NCBI RefSeq assembly: GCF_013337115.1
Contig: NZ_SGWE01000004.1
Span: 1,622,001 to 1,686,000, forward strand
Direction: 5' to 3'
DNA length: 64,000 nucleotides
Source: Deinococcus sp. JMULE3
Lineage (GTDB): Bacteria > Deinococcota > Deinococci > Deinococcales > Deinococcaceae
Each line of letters opens with the position of its first letter. Position 1 is the stretch's first letter. Positions 38,218 through 47,240 of the stretch are shown in pieces. The position numbers and the translations under genes are program-made. The notes below the pieces were generated by a model. That model saw only the letters and a list, made by a program, of their open reading frames with translations. It had not been told where the DNA came from and ran no database searches.

Positions 38218-39642
38218 TCAGTTCAGCATGCGGCCGCCGGTGCCGCCCTGCTGGGACAGGAGCGCCTCGGCCTTGCGCAGGTGCTCCTGCAACGTGACGT
38301 GCCAGTCGTCGCTGTCAGGCGTGTGGGCCAGCGCCTGCTGGGCGTGCGCGTATGCGGCGGCCGGGTCGGGGAAGCCCTGCTGGGCCATGACGTCGGCGGC
38401 CATCTGGTGCGCGGTGACCCAGTCGCGGCTCTCGGGCGCGGCCTCGCGCAGGACGCGGTAGTAGTGTTCGAGCGCCTCGTCCAGCTGGAAGTAGTCCAGC
38501 GCGACGCTGCCCAGCACGAGGCTGGCGGGAATCACGGCGCCCTGCGCGAGGGCCTGCTCGGCCTCCAGCTGCGCCTCCTGCAGGCGGCCCAGGCGGTAGT
38601 CGCACTCGGCGATGTCGGCCAGCACCTCCGGCTGGTAGGGGTACTCGGGGTCGGCCAGCACGGCTTCGAGTTTCTCGCGGGCGTCCACGGGGCGGTCGAG
38701 GTCCAGCAGGGCGACGCCCAGTTCGTGGTTCGCGTAGGGGCGGTCGGCTTCCGTGGCGAGCTTCAGGGCGTCCTCGAAGGCGTTCAGGGCGTCCTGCTGG
38801 CGGCCCAGGTGGGTCAGGACCTGACCGCGCACCAGGGCGACGCCGTAGCTGGGGTCGCCGTGCTGCGCTTCCAGGCGGGCGGCCTCGCGGATCATGTCGT
38901 GCGCGGCGTCCGGCTGGCCCAGGTTCAGCAGGGCCTGCGCGCGCAGGTAGTGCCACGTGGCGAGGTTCAGTCCGGCGTCCTCGGCGTCGTGCGGGCCGGG
39001 GCGGGTGGGGTACAGCAGGCGCGCCTGATCCAGGGTGTTCTTCGCGGCCTCGGGCTGCCCCAGTTGCAGTTGCAGCGCCGCCTGCTCCTGGAGCATCACG
39101 GCGCGGTTCAGGCCCTGCGCGAGGTGCGCGGCCTCGCCGTACAGGTTCGCGGCGTCGGCGGTCTGGCCCAGGCCCTCGTTCGCCTCGGCCTCCCAGGAGC
39201 GCAGGCGCCAGCGCAGGTGCACGGGCAGGTCGGACGCCGGGAGGTGGATGTCCAGCGCCGCCTGCCCCTCGTCCATCAGGACCAGGGCGCACAGCGCGTG
39301 GAAGCGGGCCAGCGGGTCGGTCGCCTCGCGGACGGCGGCACTGGGCGGGGCGGCGTCGGGGCCGCGGGTGCGGGCGTCGAGTTCCGCCATGAGCGCCTGG
39401 TACAGGGCGTCCTCGCGCAGGCTGGGGTCGATGGTGCGGGCCTCGCGCAGCGCGGCGCCCAGGTCGGTGGTGGCAGCGTCGCCGTACAGGGCGTGCAGGC
39501 TGCCGAGCAGGAGGGTCAGGCGGGCGCGTTCGGGGCGGTGGGCTTCGCGCATGGCGGCGTCCAGCACGCCGAAGGCCTGCTCGTAGTCGCCGCCGGCGAG
39601 CGCCTCGCACACTTGCTGCCAGGTGGTGGCCACGTCAATCAT
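38218..39642 (-). CDS. TPR repeat protein
   Basis: A 474-residue soluble helical-repeat protein. TPR-like units with the W/L-G-Y-A/S-A-P spacing run through the chain, for example [40 protein letters not shown] and [20 protein letters not shown], about eight units. It probably acts as a protein-interaction scaffold. No signal peptide, no other domain. It is divergent from the FtsH-like gene at 39737. Partner unknown. Confidence 0.8.
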   Translation of the reverse strand: MIDVATTWQQVCEALAGGDYEQAFGVLDAAMREAHRPERARLTLLLGSLHALYGDAATTDLGAALREARTIDPSLREDALYQALMAELDARTRGPDAAPPSAAVREATDPLARFHALCALVLMDEGQAALDIHLPASDLPVHLRWRLRSWEAEANEGLGQTADAANLYGEAAHLAQGLNRAVMLQEQAALQLQLGQPEAAKNTLDQARLLYPTRPGPHDAEDAGLNLATWHYLRAQALLNLGQPDAAHDMIREAARLEAQHGDPSYGVALVRGQVLTHLGRQQDALNAFEDALKLATEADRPYANHELGVALLDLDRPVDAREKLEAVLADPEYPYQPEVLADIAECDYRLGRLQEAQLEAEQALAQGAVIPASLVLGSVALDYFQLDEALEHYYRVLREAAPESRDWVTAHQMAADVMAQQGFPDPAAAYAHAQQALAHTPDSDDWHVTLQEHLRKAEALLSQQGGTGGRMLN

Positions 39643-39736
39643 TCCCCGTCAGGATACGGCACGCGCGCCCACAGGGGCGGACTGCCTGCACCTTTGGTCG
39701 CTTGCATGCCGCGCCCCTTCGGGGTGTCATGGGGGA

Positions 39737-40243
39737 ATGAGACGACGTGGAGCGTGGGGGACCGTGGCGGGCGGCGTGCTGGCATTGGGCCTTCTGGGAC
39801 TGGTGCTACTGGCGGCGCTGGGCGTGTGGGGCGTGTCGTGGTGGTCGGGCGCGCGGGCGCAGGTCGTGCCGTTCGCGGAGTTCCGGTCGTTGCTGGAGGC
39901 CGGGCAGGTGGAGCGGGTGGTCGTGCGGGGTGAGACGGCGACCGTGACGCTGAACCAGGGTTTGCCCGTGCGTGTGCTGACGCCGGGCGGCCCAGTGACA
40001 CGGGACGTGCGGGAGGTCCGGGTACGGGTCCCAGGTGAGCTGGCCACATCCGACACCACCCTGGTGTCGCTCATGCAGGAGCGGAATGTGGACCTGCGCT
40101 TCGAGCAGCCCACCCAGTGGCTGGGGATCCTGCTGAACTTCCTGCCGGTGCTGCTGCTGGTGGGCTGGACGGCGGCTGTGGCGGCGCTGCTGGTGGGGCT
40201 GGGGTGGTGGGCTGCGCGGCGCGTGAAGGTTGTCAATCCCTAA
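39737..40243 (+). CDS. FtsH ectodomain-only paralogue (no ATPase, no protease)
   Basis: A 168-residue protein: membrane helix (about 8-36), an extracytoplasmic domain (VVPFAEFRSLLEAGQVERVV ... [20 protein letters not shown]), then a second membrane segment and a short cytoplasmic end. The ectodomain and second helix align closely with residues 25-135 of the full FtsH next door ([20 protein letters not shown] ... [16 protein letters not shown]). The AAA and zinc-protease domains are absent and the gene ends cleanly. A CCCC-TTCG-GGG hairpin lies just upstream. It may assemble with or modulate FtsH. Confidence 0.85.
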   Translation: MRRRGAWGTVAGGVLALGLLGLVLLAALGVWGVSWWSGARAQVVPFAEFRSLLEAGQVERVVVRGETATVTLNQGLPVRVLTPGGPVTRDVREVRVRVPGELATSDTTLVSLMQERNVDLRFEQPTQWLGILLNFLPVLLLVGWTAAVAALLVGLGWWAARRVKVVNP

Positions 40244-40276
40244 AGCGCAGGTGTGCGGCGGGACAATTTCACACAC

Positions 40277-40297
40277 CTTGAGTCTGGTAGACTCAAC
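40277..40297 (+). promoter_or_regulatory. HAIR element (HspR operator) at the ftsH promoter
   Basis: CTTGAGT-N7-ACTCAAC, one base from the HspR-associated inverted repeat consensus CTTGAGT-N7-ACTCAAG. The inner sequence is an exact TTGAGTCT-GGT-AGACTCAA palindrome. TAGACT inside it can serve as the -10 box, so bound HspR would block RNA polymerase. It implies heat-shock induction of ftsH. Confidence 0.8.
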
Positions 40298-40363
40298 TTC
40301 AGCGGGGGCCTGCCCCCCACCTCGCCCCATTCACCCTCTTCTCTCCCTCCGGAGGACCTGTTC

Positions 40364-42229
<1,866 letters not shown>

Positions 42230-42250
42230 ACCCACAGCCTCACGCCACGA

Positions 42251-42279
42251 ACCGCTCCCGGACCATCGGGGGCGGTTTT
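42251..42279 (+). terminator. Terminator of ftsH
   Basis: ACCGCTCCCG (42251-42260) pairs with CGGGGGCGGT (42267-42276, one G-T pair), 6-base loop, with a T-run to 42278. Confidence 0.88.
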
Positions 42280-42432
42280 CCATGGCCTGGACAGAACTTG
42301 CGGCAGCGGTCACCCGACGACCTGAACCTGTTGAAGTGCAGTCGCCTCCTCCGGCCTACGCGGGACGCTCCCGTCCTCTCCCGGTGCGACAGCGTGAGCG
42401 GGAAGGCGAAGGGGACACCGGGGCAGCACCTG
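42280..42432. other. Gene-free stretch after ftsH
   Basis: About 150 bases with no convincing frame. The segment 42370-42430 has CTCCCGTCCTCTCCCGG and GCGACAGCGTGAGCGGG, repetitive-looking intergenic sequence. No second copy lies in the window. Confidence 0.4.
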
Positions 42433-42602
42433 ATACGGGATTCAAGTGATTCCAAAACATTCGGAGTCGCCCGGTGGCCCCCTCACCCTTCCGTCGCTTC
42501 GCTCCTCCCTCCCTCTCTGCTGCGCAGCTCTCTGAGTCCCACAGGGGGAGAGGGGACAACGGAAGGCAATCACGTTGGACGCAAGTCAATTTCATCCCGT
42601 AT
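42433..42602. repeat. 170-bp element with terminal inverted repeats ATACGGGAT
   Basis: Bounded by ATACGGGAT (42433-42441) and ATCCCGTAT (42594-42602). The inside is C/T-rich with a GCTGCGCAGC palindrome and CCCTC/GAGGG arms, and has no coding capacity. The TA-CGG termini resemble those of copies A-D, but the interior is unrelated. It looks like a second family of small non-autonomous elements. Confidence 0.6.
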
Positions 42603-42690
42603 GAATCCCGTCGGGCCTCTCCCCCACCCTGTCCCGGCAGCAGGGCGCCGCCCCCGGTGGTCGTCGGGGGCGGCGTGGATTCGGCGGTGG

Positions 42691-43332
42691 TCACATCAGG
42701 TTGATGTGCACTTCGTTGCCGTGCTGGTCCTCGGCGTCGATCAGGGGGCCGCGGTGGGGGCTGGCCTCAATCAGGAGGCGCAGGGCGTCGAGGGTGAAGC
42801 CCGCGCTTTCCAGCGCCGAGCGGCCGTGGGGGGGGATCAGGCGGTCGAGGTGCGGGGCGAGACTGACGGGGATGTTGGCGCTGTACTCGTCGCCGTGCTG
42901 GCTCTGGACGTGAATGTGCAGGATGCGGGCGCTGGGCGTGTGGGGCGTGTCGGGCTGGAAGCCGTGCAGTTCCCGGTCGATCTGACCGGTGATGTTCTCG
43001 ACCATGCTGTCGATTCCTCCGGTGATGCGGTCGACGAGGCCGTCGATGCCGCGGGTGCGCTGGGTGCCCATGACGAGCTGGGGGCGGCGGGGGGGCTGGG
43101 GCGGCGGGGGTGGGACGGGGCCGGGTTCGCGGACGCCGCGCAGCAGCATCAGGTGTTCGGCGACGTGGGCGGTGTCGAGTTCCTGGCGGGCCAGCAGCGC
43201 GGAGACGAATTCGCGGTCGCTGTCGGTCAGGGCGAGTTTGGGGCTCAGGGCGGCCATGAGCGGTCCGGCGTCTTCCAGGGTGAGTTTCCCGGCGCGGATC
43301 AGGTCGAGGATGCGGCGGATCTTCTCTTTCAT
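42691..43332 (-). CDS. LiaX/YvlB-like protein, C-terminal partner of the operon
   Basis: A 213-residue soluble protein. The N-terminus (KEKIRRILDLIRAGKLTLED) has the short helical SHOCT-like pattern of Gram-positive YvlB/LiaX proteins. A Pro-rich linker (PVPPPPPQPP) follows. The C-terminal domain (ILHIHVQSQHGDEYSANIPV ... LIDAEDQHGNEVHINLM) resembles the small beta domain with repeated acidic turns in those families. Relatives respond to cell-envelope stress; that role here is inference. It is last in a three-gene operon, overlapping the gene before it by 4 bases. Confidence 0.65.
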   Translation of the reverse strand: MKEKIRRILDLIRAGKLTLEDAGPLMAALSPKLALTDSDREFVSALLARQELDTAHVAEHLMLLRGVREPGPVPPPPPQPPRRPQLVMGTQRTRGIDGLVDRITGGIDSMVENITGQIDRELHGFQPDTPHTPSARILHIHVQSQHGDEYSANIPVSLAPHLDRLIPPHGRSALESAGFTLDALRLLIEASPHRGPLIDAEDQHGNEVHINLM

Positions 43333-43526
43333 GGTCGGCCTCCGAGCAGGGCGCGCTGCATGCGGGCGCCGTGCGCTTCGGCATCCAGGGTGCGGCGCAG
43401 TTGCGTGCGGGCGTGCGCCTGGGTGGCGTCGGGGGTGAGGATCGCGCGCAGGTGGGTGAGCAGGCGCAGCCGGACGGCGCGCAGGCTGGGCAGGCTGGGC
43501 GCGGGTTGGACGTGCAGGGCGGTCAT
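43329..43526 (-). CDS. Small Arg-rich protein in the LiaX-like operon
   Basis: 65 residues, basic and helical (LRAVRLRLLTHLRAILTPDA). It overlaps both neighbours by 4 bases (ATGA at each end), so it is translated by coupling and is very probably a real gene despite its size. No family recognised. It may bridge or stabilise its operon partners. Confidence 0.7.
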   Translation of the reverse strand: MTALHVQPAPSLPSLRAVRLRLLTHLRAILTPDATQAHARTQLRRTLDAEAHGARMQRALLGGRP

Positions 43527-44398
43527 GCGGTCACGACCTTCAGGTTCCCGGCGGTGATCTGGCAGTGCAGGTGGGCGTCGCCGCCGCCGAGCTGGCCGGT
43601 GTGGTGGGTGTTCAGGAAGCCGCCGCTCTTGCCGGTGGGGAAGTCGGCCTTGAAGGAGCCGAGGGTGACGCGGGCGTCGATGTGGACGCTGCTGCCGGGC
43701 TGGAGGTGCAGTTTCGCATTCCCGGCGTTCACCTCGACGCGGTGGTTGCCGCCGCTGAGCGTCCCGGCCCAGGTGAGGTTGCCGCCGTTGACGCTGGCGT
43801 TCAGGGTGGCGGCGCCAGTCAGGGTGAGGTTCCCGCCGTTGACGGTGACGGTGCTGGGGCCGCTGAGTTCGGCGGCGTTCAGGTTCCCGCCGTTCACGTC
43901 GGCGTGGAGGCTGTGGGCGCGGCCCATGCGGACGTTGCCGCCGTTCACCTCGGCGCGCAGGCCCCCGGCGAGGTCGGGCAGGGTCAGGTTGCCGCCGCTG
44001 ATCTCGGCGTGGGTGTGGCCGGGCGTGAAGGGCAGGGTCAGGATGGCCTTGAGGTTCGGGACGTGCCCCTGCTGGCCGGGGAGGCGGGCGACCCGCCAGC
44101 CCTGCGGGGTGTGGTCGAGGCTCAGGTGCCCGTCGAGGTTCACGGCGAGGTGCGGCGCGCTCAGGGCGGCGTCGGTCAGGACGGTGAGGGTGTAGCCGCG
44201 GACGAGCAGGTGCAGGTCGCGGGTGGCGTCGGCCGGCGTGGTGCTGGGGACCAGGGTGCTGGTCGGCTGGGTCTGGGCGGTGGGGGTGTCCTGGGTGTCG
44301 TCCAGGAGTCCCTGGGCTTCCTCGGGGGTGAGTTTGCCTTCGGCCACCAGACGCTGGACATGGGCGTGGAACTCGCTTGCGGGGTGCTGGTCATTCAT
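43523..44398 (-). CDS. DUF4097-like beta-solenoid protein
   Basis: A 291-residue protein. A SHOCT-like N-terminus (FHAHVQRLVAEGKLTPEEAQ) is followed by a Thr/Pro linker and a beta-solenoid with repeats of about 18-19 residues centred on GGN: EISGGNLTL, EVNGGNVRM, DVNGGNLNA, TVNGGNLTL, SVNGGNLTW, EVNAGNAKL. This is the DUF4097/putative adhesin fold. It has no signal peptide. ATG 44398 has GGAGG five bases upstream. First gene of the operon, driven by a strong promoter in an AT-rich divergent region. Confidence 0.78.
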   Translation of the reverse strand: MNDQHPASEFHAHVQRLVAEGKLTPEEAQGLLDDTQDTPTAQTQPTSTLVPSTTPADATRDLHLLVRGYTLTVLTDAALSAPHLAVNLDGHLSLDHTPQGWRVARLPGQQGHVPNLKAILTLPFTPGHTHAEISGGNLTLPDLAGGLRAEVNGGNVRMGRAHSLHADVNGGNLNAAELSGPSTVTVNGGNLTLTGAATLNASVNGGNLTWAGTLSGGNHRVEVNAGNAKLHLQPGSSVHIDARVTLGSFKADFPTGKSGGFLNTHHTGQLGGGDAHLHCQITAGNLKVVTA

Positions 44399-44416
44399 GC
44401 TGCCCTCCTGAGTCAC

Positions 44417-44445
44417 ATAGAAACATCAACTTTCTCTTTTGTCAA
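44417..44445 (-). promoter_or_regulatory. Promoter of the LiaX-like operon
   Basis: On the minus strand, TTGACA (44445-44440), a 17-base spacer and TTCTAT (44422-44417). Its -35 overlaps that of a divergent plus-strand promoter, so the two may compete for polymerase. Confidence 0.75.
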
Positions 44446-44466
44446 ATCGGACTTTCCATATAGTAA
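44439..44466 (+). promoter_or_regulatory. Divergent plus-strand promoter candidate toward RNase II
   Basis: TTGTCA (44439-44444), a 16-base spacer and TAGTAA (44461-44466), facing the RNase II gene. The 250-base region has an unusually AT-rich core (44420-44530). Confidence 0.5.
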
Positions 44467-44648
44467 AAATCTATGTCGCCCAGCGGGAGGAGGAGGTCGC
44501 ATTTTTTTCGTTCTAGACGCATTCCTGCATCTTTTCTGGATCGAACACAGATCACGCAGTCAGGCAGAGCGGCAGGGTGAATCTCACTGATTGGAAATCT
44601 GTGCTTTACAGGAACTCAGGGGAGTCTCCGCGCCCTATCCTCTGGGGC

Positions 44649-46037
44649 ATGACCCTGCCCGACCTCACGCCCGCGCAGCGCACCGAGCTGGAACTGCTCG
44701 CCCGCGGCAAACAGGACAAGAGCCGCACCATGCGCGACCTGAAGCAACCCGAGACACCCGAGGCCGCGCACGCGCTGCTGCTGCGCGCCGGGCTGTGGAC
44801 CGACGCCCGCACGCCCTACGCCGACCGGCTGGGCGCCGCCCTGAATCCCGTGACGCTGGACGTGCCGCCCTTCGCGCCCGAACAGCGGCTGGACCTGACG
44901 CACCTGGACGTGTACGCCATCGACGACGAGGGCAACCGCGACCCGGACGACGCCGTGGGCATCGAGGCGCTGCCCGGCGGCCTGACCCGACTGTGGGTAC
45001 ACGTCGCGGACGTGGCCGCGCTGGCCCCCGCCGACAGCCCGCTGGACCTGGAAGCCCGCGCGCGCGGCGCGACCCTGTACCTGCCGGACCGCACGATCGG
45101 CATGCTGCCCGACGCGCTGGTCGAGCAGGCGGGCCTGGGCCTGCACGACACCAGCCCCGCGCTGAGCATCAGCCTGGATCTGGACGAGGACGGCAACGCC
45201 GACGCCGTGGACGTGCAGCTGACCACCGTGCGCGTGCAGCGCCTGACGTACACGCAGGCGCAGGAGCGGCTGGACGCAGGTCAGGAGCCGTTCGTGAGGC
45301 TGGCCCGGCTGGCCGCCGCGAGCCGCGAGCTGCGCGTGCAGGAGGGCGCGCTGAGCATCGACCTGCCCGAGGTCCGCGTGAAGGCCGACGAGGCGGGCGC
45401 GACCGTCACGCCCCTGCCCAAGCCGGAGATGCGGCTGGTGGTGCAGGAATGCATGACGCTGGCCGGGTGGGGCGCCGCGATCTACGCGGACGACCACTCG
45501 ATCGCCCTGCCGTTCGCGACGCAGGACCCGCCCCACCGCGAGGTGCGCGGCGACACGCTGCCCGCGCAGTGGGCGCGGCGGCGCACGCTGGCCCGCACCC
45601 GCTTCCAGCCCGCGCCGGGACCGCACGCGGGCATGGGCCTGGACCTGTACACGCAGGCGACCAGCCCGATGCGCCGCTACCTGGATCTGGTCGTGCATCA
45701 GCAGTTGCGCGCCCATCTGGCCGGGCAGGACGGCCTGAGCGGCAAGGAGGTCGCGGCGCGCGTGGCGCAGGCGCAGATGAACGCCGACGCCACCCGGCAG
45801 GCCGAACGCCTGAGCCGACGCCACCACACCCTGCGCTTCATCGCCGCGCAGCCCGAGCGGGAATGGGAGGCGGTCGTGGTGGACCGCCGGGGGCCGCAGG
45901 CGACGCTGCTGATCCCGGATCTGGCCTTCGACCTGCCGCTGAGTACGCCCGCCGCGCCGGGGACGACCCTGCGCGTGGTGCTGGGGGACGTGAACCTGCC
46001 GAACCTGACGCTGCGCGCGCGGGTGCTGACGACCTGA
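44649..46037 (+). CDS. RNase II/R family 3'-5' exoribonuclease, short deinococcal type
   Basis: A 462-residue enzyme, much shorter than E. coli RNase II (about 644) and like the known D. radiodurans RNase II. A helical N-terminal domain (about 1-80) replaces the two cold-shock domains. The RNB catalytic domain shows DLTHLDVYAIDDEGNRDPDDA with the metal-binding Asp cluster, GATLYLPDRTIGMLP and TSPMRRYLDLVVHQQL. A small S1-like C-terminus follows. It degrades single-stranded RNA processively. ATG 44649 has TATCCT seven bases upstream (leaderless). Confidence 0.93.
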   Translation: MTLPDLTPAQRTELELLARGKQDKSRTMRDLKQPETPEAAHALLLRAGLWTDARTPYADRLGAALNPVTLDVPPFAPEQRLDLTHLDVYAIDDEGNRDPDDAVGIEALPGGLTRLWVHVADVAALAPADSPLDLEARARGATLYLPDRTIGMLPDALVEQAGLGLHDTSPALSISLDLDEDGNADAVDVQLTTVRVQRLTYTQAQERLDAGQEPFVRLARLAAASRELRVQEGALSIDLPEVRVKADEAGATVTPLPKPEMRLVVQECMTLAGWGAAIYADDHSIALPFATQDPPHREVRGDTLPAQWARRRTLARTRFQPAPGPHAGMGLDLYTQATSPMRRYLDLVVHQQLRAHLAGQDGLSGKEVAARVAQAQMNADATRQAERLSRRHHTLRFIAAQPEREWEAVVVDRRGPQATLLIPDLAFDLPLSTPAAPGTTLRVVLGDVNLPNLTLRARVLTT

Positions 46038-46042
46038 ACGGT

Positions 46043-46071
46043 GGGGGACGCAGGGCACCTGCGCGTCCCCC
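46043..46071 (+). terminator. Hairpin after RNase II
   Basis: GGGGGACGC (46043-46051) pairs with GCGTCCCCC (46063-46071), 5 bases past the stop codon. The following sequence is AT-rich but without a clear T-run. Confidence 0.65.
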
Positions 46072-46201
46072 GCGCATGCATAAAATCCCAGCCGTAAAAT
46101 TAGCAAATAACGAAAAGCAGCGTGACAGACGCACAATCTGCTTCCCGAAACCTGATTCATCTTTCATTCATCCACTGCCCGGCGTGACTACACTGCCAGT
46201 C

Positions 46202-46471
46202 ATGTCCGCCGCGAGCACCCTCCCCTGCGACATCGTGTCCCTCCGCATGAGCCACTGCCGGGCCGAACACGCCGCGCGTGAAGCGCAGTACCACCTCGCC
46301 GTGCTGCACTACCGCACCTGCCTGGAAGCCGCCGAACGCCGCGAGGACTGCCGCGCCGTGGAGTTCTTCGCGCTGAAACTCGCCGGGTGCTACGACCAGA
46401 TGGGCCTGAATGCCAAGGCCGCCAGCTTCCGCGCCCTGGCGGGCAGCGGCGACGCCCCCCTGCTCGGCTGA
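46202..46471 (+). CDS. Small TPR-like hypothetical protein
   Basis: 89 residues, soluble. HAAREAQYHLAVLHYRTCLE followed by VEFFALKLAGCYDQMGLNAK has the helix-pair spacing of one and a half TPR units. The start is ATG 46202 with TACACT seven bases upstream (leaderless). Repeat copy D begins directly after its stop, then a strong terminator hairpin at 46644. Partner unknown. Confidence 0.65.
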   Translation: MSAASTLPCDIVSLRMSHCRAEHAAREAQYHLAVLHYRTCLEAAERREDCRAVEFFALKLAGCYDQMGLNAKAASFRALAGSGDAPLLG

Positions 46472-46625
46472 TACAGACTCCGGTTGGAAGGTGTGCAACA
46501 TCTTCCAACCCGAGCGGACGCGACTCGTAGAGCTGCGGAGCAGAGTAGGAGTAAAACGGGTTCCGGGCGTGGAGTTGGCAGGTCGGTGGTGTTCCGATCT
46601 GTCAACGAAACAGACGGAACCCGTA
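46472..46625 (+). repeat. TA-flanked structured palindromic element, copy D
   Basis: A 154-bp element starting TACAGACTCCG directly after the TGA at 46469-46471 and ending GGAACCCGTA. It is the most diverged copy, with about 20 extra bases between the hairpins. Stem 1 is GTTGGAAG paired with CTTCCAAC where other copies have ATTGAATG with CATTCAAT: compensatory changes that keep the pairing. Confidence 0.85.
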
Positions 46626-46643
46626 AGAGCCGCCCCCCCAACC

Positions 46644-46687
46644 GACCGCCGCGCCCCGGACCTCAAGGTTCACAGGGCGCGGCGGTC
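46644..46687 (+). terminator. Long hairpin terminator
   Basis: A perfect 13-bp stem GACCGCCGCGCCC (46644-46656) with GGGCGCGGCGGTC (46675-46687), an 18-base loop, plus outer AAC/GTT pairing. It ends the transcript from the small gene at 46202 and repeat D. Confidence 0.75.
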
Positions 46688-46722
46688 AGTTCCCCCTCAG
46701 CTTCACGCGGCACACTCGGCGC

Positions 46723-47091
46723 ATGACCAGCCTGCCCCTCACCCTGCTGCCCCTCAATCTGTTGCGCCGCGCCGTCCTGCCCCTGGCCCTGCTCGGGGGC
46801 GCCCACGCCGCCACCCTCGACCTGCAGGTCGGCCAGAGCGGCAAACTGGGGGACGCGACCGTCACGCTGCTGCGCACGCAGGACAGCCGCTGCCCCATGA
46901 ACGCCCGCTGCATTCAGGCCGGGGACCTGATCACCAGCGTCCTGATCCGCCAGGGCAGCCGCGTGCGCCTGCTGCGCCTGAAACTCTCGGACACGACCGC
47001 CCAGTCGGCCGGGCTGCACATCAGCGGCGCGACCGCCACCATGGCCGGGCAGCGCCTGCCCCTGACCGTGACCTTCAGCGACGGCCGTTGA
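46723..47091 (+). CDS. Secreted protein with CxxxxxC domain
   Basis: 122 residues with a signal peptide (cleavage near AHAATLD). The mature domain is beta-rich and contains DSRCPMNARCIQAGDL, the conserved two-Cys motif of a widespread small extracytoplasmic domain (often in lipoproteins) whose role is unknown; a disulfide is likely. CACACT is six bases before the ATG. The next gene downstream starts 150 bases later with its own promoter. Confidence 0.7.
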   Translation: MTSLPLTLLPLNLLRRAVLPLALLGGAHAATLDLQVGQSGKLGDATVTLLRTQDSRCPMNARCIQAGDLITSVLIRQGSRVRLLRLKLSDTTAQSAGLHISGATATMAGQRLPLTVTFSDGR

Positions 47092-47240
47092 TCGGAGGGG
47101 ATTGATCCGAGGGGGCGTTGATGGGAGGGAGGCGCGGAATGACGGGGGCATGGACCGGCCCGCGTGAGCCATCCGGCCAGGCGGGCGCCTCAGCCTAAAT
47201 GTGGATACCCTCACGGTCACTTTTCCATACAGTGGGTCAC

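Noticed and set aside
42240..42455. A 71-codon minus-strand frame after ftsH
   Set aside because: It crosses the ftsH terminator and intergenic repeats, lacks local codon bias, and has no ribosome binding site.
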